From an uncultured Clostridia bacterium (lineage in GTDB: Bacteria > Bacillota > Clostridia > TANB77 > CAG-508): DNA of 28,094 bases. Within the stretch, counting starts at the first letter, position 1. Every line of letters begins with the position of its first letter. Under the pieces are notes generated by a model that did not search any database, was not told where the DNA came from, and saw only the letters and a program-made list of their open reading frames with translations. The position numbers were made by a program, and so were the translations under genes. Location of the stretch: contig CAKPKG010000017.1 of the NCBI GenBank assembly GCA_934167165.1, positions 1-28,094 of the forward strand, written 5' to 3'. Shown here piece by piece: positions 17,296-24,646 of the stretch.

Positions 17296-19699
17296 TATGT
17301 TTTATAGAGCAAGGTTTACATATACAAGGTATTATAAAAAATTAAGCATAAATGAAAATGAAATTTTATTAGAGGCATTTAATGGAGCCAATATAAATGG
17401 AAATGTGTACTATTTACTATTAGAATTATGCAAAAACGAAGATTACAAAAATTATATAAAATATATATCATTGAAAAAAAATTCACCAATTATTGAGACA
17501 TATAAAGAAATCCTAGGAAAATGGCTCAATGAAACAGAGTTAAGCAAAGTTAAAATTGTAATTAGAAATAGTAAAGAATATTGTAAGGTTTTGGCAGAAG
17601 CGAAATACTTAATTAATAATGTGAGCTTTCCTACATACTTTATGCGAAAACCGGAACAAATATATTTAAACACATGGCACGGAACTCCTTTAAAAGGATT
17701 AGGAAGGAATATAAAGGACGATCCAATAAGTATAGGAAATGTTCAAAGAAATTTTATGCATGCTACGCACTTGTTATTTCCAAATGAATATACTTTCGAT
17801 ATTATGAGAAAAGATTATATGATAGAAAAGTTTTATAATGGCAAATATATTTTAACTGGTTATCCAAAAAATGACATATTTTTTAATAAAAAAATAAAAA
17901 AAAGAATACAAAATGAGCTAAATATAAATGATAAAAAAGTAATAGTATATATGCCGACGTGGAGAGATAAAGAAGTTAGAGATAAAAACAATAAACAAGT
18001 ATGTTATATTATGCATGCATTATATGAAATGGAAAAAAGGCTACCAAGCAATATGGTTGTTTACGTGAAACTACACCATTTAACAAGTGGACAAATCAAT
18101 TTAGATTGCTTTGATAAAATTAGAGAGTTTCCAGAAGAGTATGAAACATATGAAATACTTAATATTGCGGACTGCCTAGTAACAGATTATTCAAGTGTAA
18201 TGTTTGATTTTGCTAATACCAATAATAAAATTATTTTGTATTATTATGACAAAGAACAATATGTTAATGGCAGAAGTATGTATTTTAATATTGAAGATTT
18301 GCCATTTTCTAAAACAGATGATGTTAAAGAGTTGTGCGAAGAAATTAAGAAAGTAGAAAAATATGATGATTATGGTGAAGTAAGAAATAAGTTTTGTAAT
18401 TATGATAGTGAATATTCAAGTAAGAAGATTTGTGAATACATAATTAAAGGAAAAGCTGATAAAAGCATGAAGATTATTGATGGCGAAACTTATCATAATA
18501 ATAAAGAGAATGTTTTAATATTTGCGGGGGAACTGCAGAAGAATGGAATAACTACGTCATTAAAGTCATTATTAAATTATGTAGATTTAAATGAAAAGAA
18601 TTACATATTGACTTTTTATAAATCTAAAACAGAAGCTAATAAATTAGAGATAAATGAATTTAACAATAAGGTAGATTATTTCCCAATGAGCGGGCAAAAA
18701 AATCTTAGTTTCACAGATGCAATATATCAATACTTATATTTTAAATTAAATATAAATACAAAGTTAATAAAAAAACATATTAATAAGATATTTAAAAATG
18801 AAATAGAAAGATGTTTTCCAAAAATGAAATTTGACTATGCGATTCACTATACTGGGTACGAGAGACAGGCGATGAATTTACTTGGAAATATGAATTCAGA
18901 GAGAATTATATATACTCATAATAATTTAATAGAAGAGAATAGAACTAAAAAGAACATACATGTGAATTCTTTAAAAAAAGCATATGAGGACTATGATAAA
19001 ATAATCATAGTAAGAGAAAGCATGAGAAATGAAATTTCAAATAATATAAAAAAAGCAGATTTAAGTAAGGTTTTTGTTATACATAATTTGAATGACATAG
19101 AGGGAATAAGAAAAAAAGGCAATTATGAAGTGAAATTTGATAAAGATACATATTGCAATTATGAAGTGGAGAAGTTAAAAGAAATTTTAGATGATGAAAA
19201 TGTAATTAAATTTGTTAATGTTGCGAGATATTCAAAAGAGAAAGGCATGGAAAGATTGATTAAAGCTTTTCAAACATATCACAATGAATATGAAAAGAGT
19301 TATCTTATAATAATAGGTGGATATGGTAAGAACTTTGAAAATATAAAGGATATTGTTGATAATCAGGGAGTGGAAAATGTAATTATAATTAAATCATTAT
19401 CAAACCCATATGCAATAATAAATAGATGTGACTTATTTATATTAGCATCTTATTATGAAGGCTTACCAATGACAATAATGGAGGCATTAATATTAAATAA
19501 ACCAGTTGTGTCTACTAATATAACAGGTCCAAGAGAATTTTTAAAAAATGGATATGGATATCTAGTAGAAAATTCGGAAGAGGGAATTTTAGAAGGCATG
19601 AAAAAATATACAGAGACAGGATTGAAGGAATTAAAAAAATTTGATGCAGATGATTTTAATAAAGAAGCACTAAAAGAACTGTATAATGTAATAAAGTAA
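17246..19699 (+). CDS. Fused TagF-like glycerophosphotransferase + GT4 glycosyltransferase
   Basis: An 817-residue two-domain enzyme. Residues 1 to about 400 are a Glyphos_transf domain with NTWHGTPLKGLGRNI (142-156), VYMPTWRDKE (234-243), VKLHHLTSG (274-282) and LVTDYSSVMFDFANT (311-325). Residues about 420-817 are a GT4 glycosyltransferase: VLIFAGELQKNGITTSLKSL opens it, VARYSKEKGMERLIKAF starts its nucleotide-binding half, and YYEGLPMTIMEALILNKPVV carries the E-x7-E pair. The start is the GTG at 17246, 8 bases after AAGGAG, inside the preceding gene (50-bp overlap). The fusion suggests that polymerisation of glycerol phosphate is coupled to glycosylation of the chain. No stop, frameshift or CGG codon interrupts the frame. 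Confidence 0.88.
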   Translation: MKKIKPIITNLKKYRCNMFYRARFTYTRYYKKLSINENEILLEAFNGANINGNVYYLLLELCKNEDYKNYIKYISLKKNSPIIETYKEILGKWLNETELSKVKIVIRNSKEYCKVLAEAKYLINNVSFPTYFMRKPEQIYLNTWHGTPLKGLGRNIKDDPISIGNVQRNFMHATHLLFPNEYTFDIMRKDYMIEKFYNGKYILTGYPKNDIFFNKKIKKRIQNELNINDKKVIVYMPTWRDKEVRDKNNKQVCYIMHALYEMEKRLPSNMVVYVKLHHLTSGQINLDCFDKIREFPEEYETYEILNIADCLVTDYSSVMFDFANTNNKIILYYYDKEQYVNGRSMYFNIEDLPFSKTDDVKELCEEIKKVEKYDDYGEVRNKFCNYDSEYSSKKICEYIIKGKADKSMKIIDGETYHNNKENVLIFAGELQKNGITTSLKSLLNYVDLNEKNYILTFYKSKTEANKLEINEFNNKVDYFPMSGQKNLSFTDAIYQYLYFKLNINTKLIKKHINKIFKNEIERCFPKMKFDYAIHYTGYERQAMNLLGNMNSERIIYTHNNLIEENRTKKNIHVNSLKKAYEDYDKIIIVRESMRNEISNNIKKADLSKVFVIHNLNDIEGIRKKGNYEVKFDKDTYCNYEVEKLKEILDDENVIKFVNVARYSKEKGMERLIKAFQTYHNEYEKSYLIIIGGYGKNFENIKDIVDNQGVENVIIIKSLSNPYAIINRCDLFILASYYEGLPMTIMEALILNKPVVSTNITGPREFLKNGYGYLVENSEEGILEGMKKYTETGLKELKKFDADDFNKEALKELYNVIK

Positions 19700-19710
19700 G
19701 AGGAGGACTT

Positions 19711-20829
19711 ATGGAATTTACAAAAAAAGATACAATGGCAATGAAAGGAATTGCAATAATAATGATGATTATACATCATTGCTTTTTTGAAACAAGTAGA
19801 TATGAGGGGTATAATATAGTTTTTGCTCCACTGAATGAGAGATATACTGTTATAATTGCTAGTTTTTTCAAAATTTGCGTTGGTATATTTGTGTTTTTGT
19901 CTGGATTTGGAATAACTAAAAGTATAATAAAAATTTCTAATGGCCGTTTAGTGGACAAACAGACTCTTAAAAAAGTTGTTTTTAAGAGGTATATAGCATT
20001 AATGTTTGGATTTATTTTTGTTTTTATATTGAGTCAACTATTTTGCTGGTTTGCTAACAAAGGACAAATAGAAATATACAAAAGCAATAATATATTTAAT
20101 TCTATATCATATTTTATTGCGGATGGATTGGGACTGGCAAATTTATTTGGAACTCCAACTCTAAATGGGACTTGGTGGTATATGAGTTTAGCAATTATAA
20201 TAGTTGTAATTACACCATTACTATATAATCTAATAAAAAAATATGGGTTAATTATAACATTGGCATTAAATATTTTTATTACACAAGTTCTAAAAGTAGA
20301 TAATTATGATATTACACGCTGGATGACTATTCTAATATTTGGAATATATAGTGCTAATAAAAGTTTGCTTACGCAAATAAAGAATTGTTACACAAATACA
20401 ATATTTAAAAAAATCATTAAATTTATAATTTATACAGCATTATTGGTAGGAGCAATTGTTTTTAGAGAAAAATTAAATTATACATTTTTAGAGATAAGAG
20501 ATGGGTTAATACCTATGATTTTTATAGGTTATTGTTATGAGTTTATATTGCCAATAAAGTATGTAACAAATATACTACAGTTTTTAGGCAAACATTCCAT
20601 GAATATATTTTTAACTCATACGTTTATTAGATACTATTATTTTAAGGATTTTACATATTCATTTAAATATAGTATACTAATTGTGCTAGTTTTATTAGGA
20701 ATATCAATAATAGTATCAATGGTAATAGAATTATTAAAGAAGGCAATTAAGTATAACGAGTTTATAGAGTTTTTAAAACAAAAAGTTGATAGGAAAATAG
20801 ATAAAAATAACGAAATAAGGGAGAAATAA
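19711..20829 (+). CDS. Acyltransferase family 3 membrane protein (OafA/YrhL-like)
   Basis: A 372-residue membrane protein with about 10 hydrophobic segments. The N-terminus MAMKGIAIIMMIIHHCFFE is the Acyltransferase_3 opening (K-G-I-A-I-x4-H-H) with the catalytic His pair, followed by CVGIFVFLSGFGITKS, the family's F-x-x-S-G-F/Y block. GTWWYMSLAIIIV lies in the middle. Such proteins O-acetylate (or succinylate) extracytoplasmic glycans, so it probably decorates the teichoic acid or glycan. AGGAGG (19701-19706) is 4 bases before the ATG. The stop is only 2 bases from the tagD start, consistent with one transcript. CGC and CGT are used as Arg codons in this gene. Confidence 0.86.
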   Translation: MEFTKKDTMAMKGIAIIMMIIHHCFFETSRYEGYNIVFAPLNERYTVIIASFFKICVGIFVFLSGFGITKSIIKISNGRLVDKQTLKKVVFKRYIALMFGFIFVFILSQLFCWFANKGQIEIYKSNNIFNSISYFIADGLGLANLFGTPTLNGTWWYMSLAIIIVVITPLLYNLIKKYGLIITLALNIFITQVLKVDNYDITRWMTILIFGIYSANKSLLTQIKNCYTNTIFKKIIKFIIYTALLVGAIVFREKLNYTFLEIRDGLIPMIFIGYCYEFILPIKYVTNILQFLGKHSMNIFLTHTFIRYYYFKDFTYSFKYSILIVLVLLGISIIVSMVIELLKKAIKYNEFIEFLKQKVDRKIDKNNEIREK

Positions 20830-20831
20830 AA

Positions 20832-21258
20832 ATGAAAAGAATTTTAACATATGGCACATTTGATCTATTACATTATGGACATATTAGATTATTAAAAAGA
20901 GCAAAAGAATTAGGAGACTATTTAATTGTAGCGTTGTCTACTGATGAATTTAATGAAATAAAAGGAAAAAAAGCATATCATAATTATGAAACAAGAAAAA
21001 AAATGCTTGAAGCTATAAGATATGTTGATTTAGTAATACCAGAAAATGCTTGGGAACAAAAAATAAATGATATCAAAGAATATAAAGTAGATGTGACCGT
21101 TATGCGGCGGAGATTGGGCAGGAAGTGATAAATTTGAATATTTGAAAGATTATTGTGAATTGGTATATTTAGATAGAACAGAGGGGGTATCTACTACTAA
21201 AATAAAAAAGGATTTAGGATTAAGAGAACCAGAAACTGGATTAAATCAACTACCATAA
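20832..21258 (+). CDS. tagD: Glycerol-3-phosphate cytidylyltransferase TagD, needing +1 frameshift at a CGG codon
   Basis: Makes CDP-glycerol from CTP and glycerol 3-phosphate. The first frame gives LTYGTFDLLHYGHIRLLKRA (HxGH nucleotidyltransferase motif at 14-17) up to VDVTVM (residue 91, ATG 21102-21104). The next codon is CGG (21105-21107); the same frame then stops 8 codons later, giving 98 residues. If the C at 21105 is skipped, the frame reads GGDWAGSDKFEYLKDYC, then LDRTEGVSTTKIKKDLG, and ends at TAA 21256-21258: 141 residues in all. Known TagD proteins have VMGDDW at this point and an RTxGISTTKI motif essential for CTP binding, so only the shifted product would be active. No degeneration is seen on either side, which argues against a decaying pseudogene. 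A single-base assembly error is the alternative. Confidence 0.85.
21105..21107 (+). other. +1 recoding site 1: CGG in tagD
   Basis: ATG-CGG-CGG-AGA must be read ATG-(C)-GGC-GGA-GAT to give the family sequence. The recovered residue is Gly, at the position of the first Gly of the TagD VMGDDW motif. There is no Shine-Dalgarno-like stimulator close upstream, and the Met-tRNA on ATG cannot re-pair on TGC. This argues for skipping at the A site rather than classical P-site slippage. Confidence 0.75.
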
Positions 21259-21281
21259 AAAATAAATAATAGGAGAAGAAA

Positions 21282-22089
21282 TTGAAAGTTTTAAAACAAA
21301 TAATAAAAGATCATAGAGAATATAGAAAACAAATATTTAAGCTTGCAAAAGCAGATTTAGTAAAAACGTATAGAGGTTCAGCGCTTCGGATGGTCATGGG
21401 CAATTATAAAGCCAGTAGTTACAATATTTGTATATTGGTTTGCATTTTCTATTGGATTAAGAGCAGGAAAAGATGTTAATGGTTATCCATTTTTCTTGTG
21501 GTTAATTTCTGGATTGGTACCATGGTTTTATATGGGAGATATGATAACTGCTGGTACTAATTGTATTAGAAAATATAGTTATTTAGTAACTAAAATGAAA
21601 TTTCCTGTATCTACAATACCAACATTTGTAAGCATATCAAATATGATAGTAAATATTATACTTATAATAATTGTTATTATAATATTTGCATTGTTTGGAT
21701 ATTTACCAGATATTTATATGTTACAAATACTATTTTATTTGATATTATCCTTTATATTTTTTACTTTGTGGGCGTTATTTTCATCATTTATTGGAGCTAT
21801 GAGTAAAGACTTTGTGAATTTGGTAAAATCATTTATAACTGCAATATTTTGGCTTTCTGGTATTTTATGGGATGCAGATAAAGTAAAAATAGTTTGGATT
21901 AAGAAGTTCCTAAATTTAAACCCAGTAACATTTTTGGTAAATGGATTTAGAAATTGTTTTATAAATAAAATATGGTTTTGGCAACAACCCAAAAGATTAT
22001 TATATTTTTGTATAATAACCGTAATACTTTTGTTTGCAGCATTATGGTCATATAAAAAATTAAGAAAAGATATTGCAGATGTATTATAA
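21282..22089 (+). CDS. tagG: Teichoic-acid ABC exporter permease TagG, needing +1 frameshift at a CGG codon
   Basis: The membrane half of the TagGH exporter (ABC-2 type), which moves lipid-linked teichoic acid outward. The start is TTG at 21282 with AGGAG at 21271-21275. The first 35 codons run to DLVKTYRGSAL (CTT 21384-21386), then CGG (21387-21389). In frame 0 the product stops after 65 residues. Skipping C21387 gives GWSWAIIKPVVTIFVYWFAF, then GLRAGKDVNGYPFFLWLISG, and continues to the stop at 22087-22089: 268 residues, the normal size. The conserved motif here is (V/A)LG(W/Y)xWAxxxP, so the recovered Gly is the conserved one. About six membrane segments are seen. It lies between tagD and tagH. 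Without the shift no functional exporter could be made. Confidence 0.86.
21387..21389 (+). other. +1 recoding site 2: CGG in tagG
   Basis: CTT-CGG-ATG must be read CTT-(C)-GGA-TGG, giving A-L-G-W-S-W-A. The recovered Gly is the conserved one of the ABC-2 permease SxLGxxW motif. Here the P-site codon CTT could re-pair on TTC, as in the prfB shift (CTT TGA C), but the other two sites do not allow this. The shared element is CGG followed by a frame in which GGN is read. Confidence 0.76.
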
Positions 22090-22110
22090 ATGAGGCGAAA
22101 GGAAAAAAAT

Positions 22111-22839
22111 ATGGGTAAAAATGTAATAGAATTTAAAGAGGTAAGCAAAGTTTATAAGCTTTATAAAAATGATAAAAGAAGATTACTTGGTATTTTTCTG
22201 AAAAAAATACCATATAAAGAAAAAAAAGCTGTGGATAATGTTTCCTTCAACATAAAAAAAGGAGAGGCTGTTGCTATATTTGGAAAAAATGGAGCAGGTA
22301 AGTCTACAATATTAAAAATGATAACTGGAGTTACATTTCCCACAAAGGGACGAATAAATGTTAATGGAAGAGTAAGTGCATTGCTAGAATTGACATCTGG
22401 ATTCGATCCAGAATTTACAGGCAGAGAAAACATATATTTAAAAGGAAGAATACTTGGATTAAAAGAAAATGAAATAAAAAAATTGGAACCTAGAATTGTT
22501 GAATTTGCAGAATTAGAAGAGTATATTGACCAACCTGTAAGAACATATTCAAGTGGAATGAAAGCAAGGCTTGGATTTTCTGTTAATGTAAATATAGAAC
22601 CAGAAATTTTAATTGTTGATGAGGCATTAAGTGTAGGAGATGAAGAATTTAAGAAAAAGTGCATAAAAAAAATAAATGAAATAATAAAAAGAGATAATGT
22701 AACATTACTATTTGTAACACACTCTACTGATGTTGCAAAAGATTTTTGCAAAAGGGGAATTGTTATGAAAAAAGGAAAGATTATATGTGACACAGATATT
22801 GATAAAGCCATAGAAAATTATAATTCAACTATTAAATAA
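22111..22839 (+). CDS. tagH: Teichoic-acid ABC exporter ATPase TagH
   Basis: The ATP-binding half of the TagGH teichoic-acid exporter. From the ATG at 22111 the product has 242 residues with VAIFGKNGAGKSTILKMITG (Walker A GKNGAGKST at 58-66), TSGFDPEFTGRENIYLKGRILG typical of the O-antigen/teichoic exporter subfamily, the signature TYSSGMKARLGFS, Walker B ILIVDEAL and the switch His in FVTHSTD. It lacks the extra C-terminal domain of B. subtilis TagH. I prefer 22111 to the in-frame ATG at 22090: AAAGGA precedes it at proper distance and MGKNVIEFKEVSKVYKLY is the family N-terminus. It follows tagG by 21 bp. Confidence 0.92.
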   Translation: MGKNVIEFKEVSKVYKLYKNDKRRLLGIFLKKIPYKEKKAVDNVSFNIKKGEAVAIFGKNGAGKSTILKMITGVTFPTKGRINVNGRVSALLELTSGFDPEFTGRENIYLKGRILGLKENEIKKLEPRIVEFAELEEYIDQPVRTYSSGMKARLGFSVNVNIEPEILIVDEALSVGDEEFKKKCIKKINEIIKRDNVTLLFVTHSTDVAKDFCKRGIVMKKGKIICDTDIDKAIENYNSTIK

Positions 22840-22858
22840 AATATAGAAAGGGGTAAAA

Positions 22859-24364
22859 ATGGAAAAAAATATTCTACAATGTTTAGAAGAAACTGTAAAA
22901 AAATTTCCTAATAAAATTGCTTTTGAGGAAATTAATAGGGAAATTAACTATAAAGAGCTTATGGAAAATGCTAAAAAAATAGGAACAGCTTTATCTAGCA
23001 AAAACATAATGAATGAACCAGTGGCAATATTTATAGATAAATCAATTTCCTGTTTAGAAGCAATGTTAGGGGTGCTATATAGTGGGAATTTTTATACAGT
23101 ACTAGATACTAAATCACCAAGTGAAAGAATTAATACAATATTAGAAACTTTAATGCCAAAGGTTATAATAACAACAGCAAAAAATGTTGATAAACTCGAG
23201 AAATTAGAATTTGACGGAAAAGTATATACATATGAAAAAATGACTGAATTTAAAATTAATGAAGAAAAACTAACAAGTATAAGAAATAAAACAATAGATA
23301 CAGATCCAGCATATGTGTTGTTTACATCAGGTTCAACTGGTGTACCTAAAGGAACAGTAGTATCACATAGGGCTGTACTTTCATATACAGAATGGGTAAA
23401 AGAACAATTTGATATAACAGAAAAAACAAAATTTGGAAGTCAAACACCATTCTATTTTAGTATGTCTGTTACAGATGTATTTTCAACTATTAGAACAGGA
23501 GCAACCCTTTATATAATTCCTAAAATGTATTTTTCATTTCCAACTAAATTATTGGAATTTTTGAAAGAAAAAGAAATTAATACAATATATTGGGTTCCTT
23601 CAGCTTTATGTATAGTAGCAAATCTAGGAGCATTAGAAAATGCTGATTTGCCAAAATTAAAAAAGGTACTATTTGCAGGAGAAGTAATGCCAATGAAACA
23701 ACTAAATATTTGGCGAAAAAAATTTAATAATGTTATGTTTGCGAATTTATACGGACCAACAGAAACGACTGATATATGTACTTATTACGTTGTAGATAGG
23801 GAATTCAATAATGGAGATACATTACCTATAGGAAAGCATTGCAATAATTGTGATATCTTAATTATAAAAGAAGATGGAACTGAAGCAAAACGAGGCGAAG
23901 AAGGGGAATTGTGTGCGAGAGGTTCATTTTTGGCGATGGGATACTATAGAAATCAGCAAAAGACGGGAGAAGTATTTGTTCAAAACCCATTAAATAAAGC
24001 GTATCCAGAGGTAATATATAAAACAGGTGACATTGTTAAAATGAATGAAAAGAATGAAATAATTTACATATCAAGGAAAGATTTTCAAATAAAGCATATG
24101 GGTTATAGAATAGAGTTAGGAGAGATTGAAGCAGCAATAAATTCAATAGATGGTATAAGATCATGTGCATGTATTTATGATAATGAAAATTCTAAAATTG
24201 TACTATTTTATCAAGGAAATAAAATGGATGAAAGTGATTTATTAGAACAAGCCAAAAAAAAGTTGCCAATATATATGTTGCCAAATGTAATTAAATGTAT
24301 TGATAGAATACCATATAATGCAAATGGAAAAATAGATATAGCAAAGCTAAAAAGTACTATATAA
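22859..24364 (+). CDS. dltA: DltA-like amino-acid adenylating enzyme
   Basis: A 501-residue ANL-superfamily ligase of the size and layout of DltA, which activates D-alanine with ATP and loads it on the carrier DltC. Visible core motifs are AYVLFTSGSTGVPKGTVVSH (151-170, P-loop), LFAGEVMP (271-278), NLYGPTETTD (297-305), IYKTGDIV (386-393), and the C-terminal hinge and catalytic Lys region ending NGKIDIAKL. The carrier gene follows at once, supporting a Dlt role. In characterised DltA enzymes the FCGE motif has a Cys that helps select D- over L-alanine; here it is Ala273 (FAGE), so the amino acid may differ. The gene lies 19 bp after tagH. It could also be a related aminoacyl ligase of a non-Dlt cell-wall modification. 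Confidence 0.82.
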   Translation: MEKNILQCLEETVKKFPNKIAFEEINREINYKELMENAKKIGTALSSKNIMNEPVAIFIDKSISCLEAMLGVLYSGNFYTVLDTKSPSERINTILETLMPKVIITTAKNVDKLEKLEFDGKVYTYEKMTEFKINEEKLTSIRNKTIDTDPAYVLFTSGSTGVPKGTVVSHRAVLSYTEWVKEQFDITEKTKFGSQTPFYFSMSVTDVFSTIRTGATLYIIPKMYFSFPTKLLEFLKEKEINTIYWVPSALCIVANLGALENADLPKLKKVLFAGEVMPMKQLNIWRKKFNNVMFANLYGPTETTDICTYYVVDREFNNGDTLPIGKHCNNCDILIIKEDGTEAKRGEEGELCARGSFLAMGYYRNQQKTGEVFVQNPLNKAYPEVIYKTGDIVKMNEKNEIIYISRKDFQIKHMGYRIELGEIEAAINSIDGIRSCACIYDNENSKIVLFYQGNKMDESDLLEQAKKKLPIYMLPNVIKCIDRIPYNANGKIDIAKLKSTI

Positions 24365-24396
24365 TTAAAAATATTAAAAATGAAGGGAGAAAGAAT

Positions 24397-24624
24397 ATGG
24401 AAGAATTATTAGAGTTATTAAAATCAATAAAACCGGATGTGGATTTTGAAAAGGAGGAAAGTCTAATTGAAGACGAATTATTAGATTCGTTTGATATTGT
24501 TTCAATTGTAGCAGCAATAAATGATGAGTTTGATATTCAAATTGGAGCAGGTGATATCGTTCCAGAGAATTTTAATTCTGCTAAAGCAATGTATAAACTT
24601 ATAGAAAAATTAGAAGAAGAATAA
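24397..24624 (+). CDS. dltC: DltC-like phosphopantetheine carrier protein
   Basis: A 75-residue acidic carrier protein. The motif DELLDSFDIVSIVAAINDEF carries the Ser (residue 31, in D-S-F/L-D) that receives 4'-phosphopantetheine, followed by helix III FDIQIGAGDIVPENFNS. The length and the D-S-x-D site match DltC. It would accept the amino acid activated by the upstream ligase and pass it to the MBOAT protein downstream. GGGAG precedes the ATG. The CDSs on both sides are within about 30 bp, so all are in one transcript. Confidence 0.87.
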   Translation: MEELLELLKSIKPDVDFEKEESLIEDELLDSFDIVSIVAAINDEFDIQIGAGDIVPENFNSAKAMYKLIEKLEEE

Positions 24625-24646
24625 TGTACAAAAGGGGATAACAAAT

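Noticed and set aside
21360..21390. prfB-like frameshift signal (Shine-Dalgarno plus slippery CTT) at the tagG site
   Set aside because: The AGAGG upstream is too far from the CGG compared with prfB, and the tagD and SGNH sites have neither a close Shine-Dalgarno nor a slippery P-site codon. It does not explain the common pattern.
20832..22089. tagD and tagG as pseudogenes or simple assembly errors
   Set aside because: Both sides of each break are intact and full length. The same base (C of an in-frame CGG before GGN) is involved in three genes, while CGG is otherwise absent in frame. Error cannot be fully excluded without reads, so it is kept as the refuting test.
22161..22811. 216-codon antisense frame across tagH
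   Set aside because: Long because of codon bias in tagH (a mirror frame). tagH itself has all ABC ATPase motifs.
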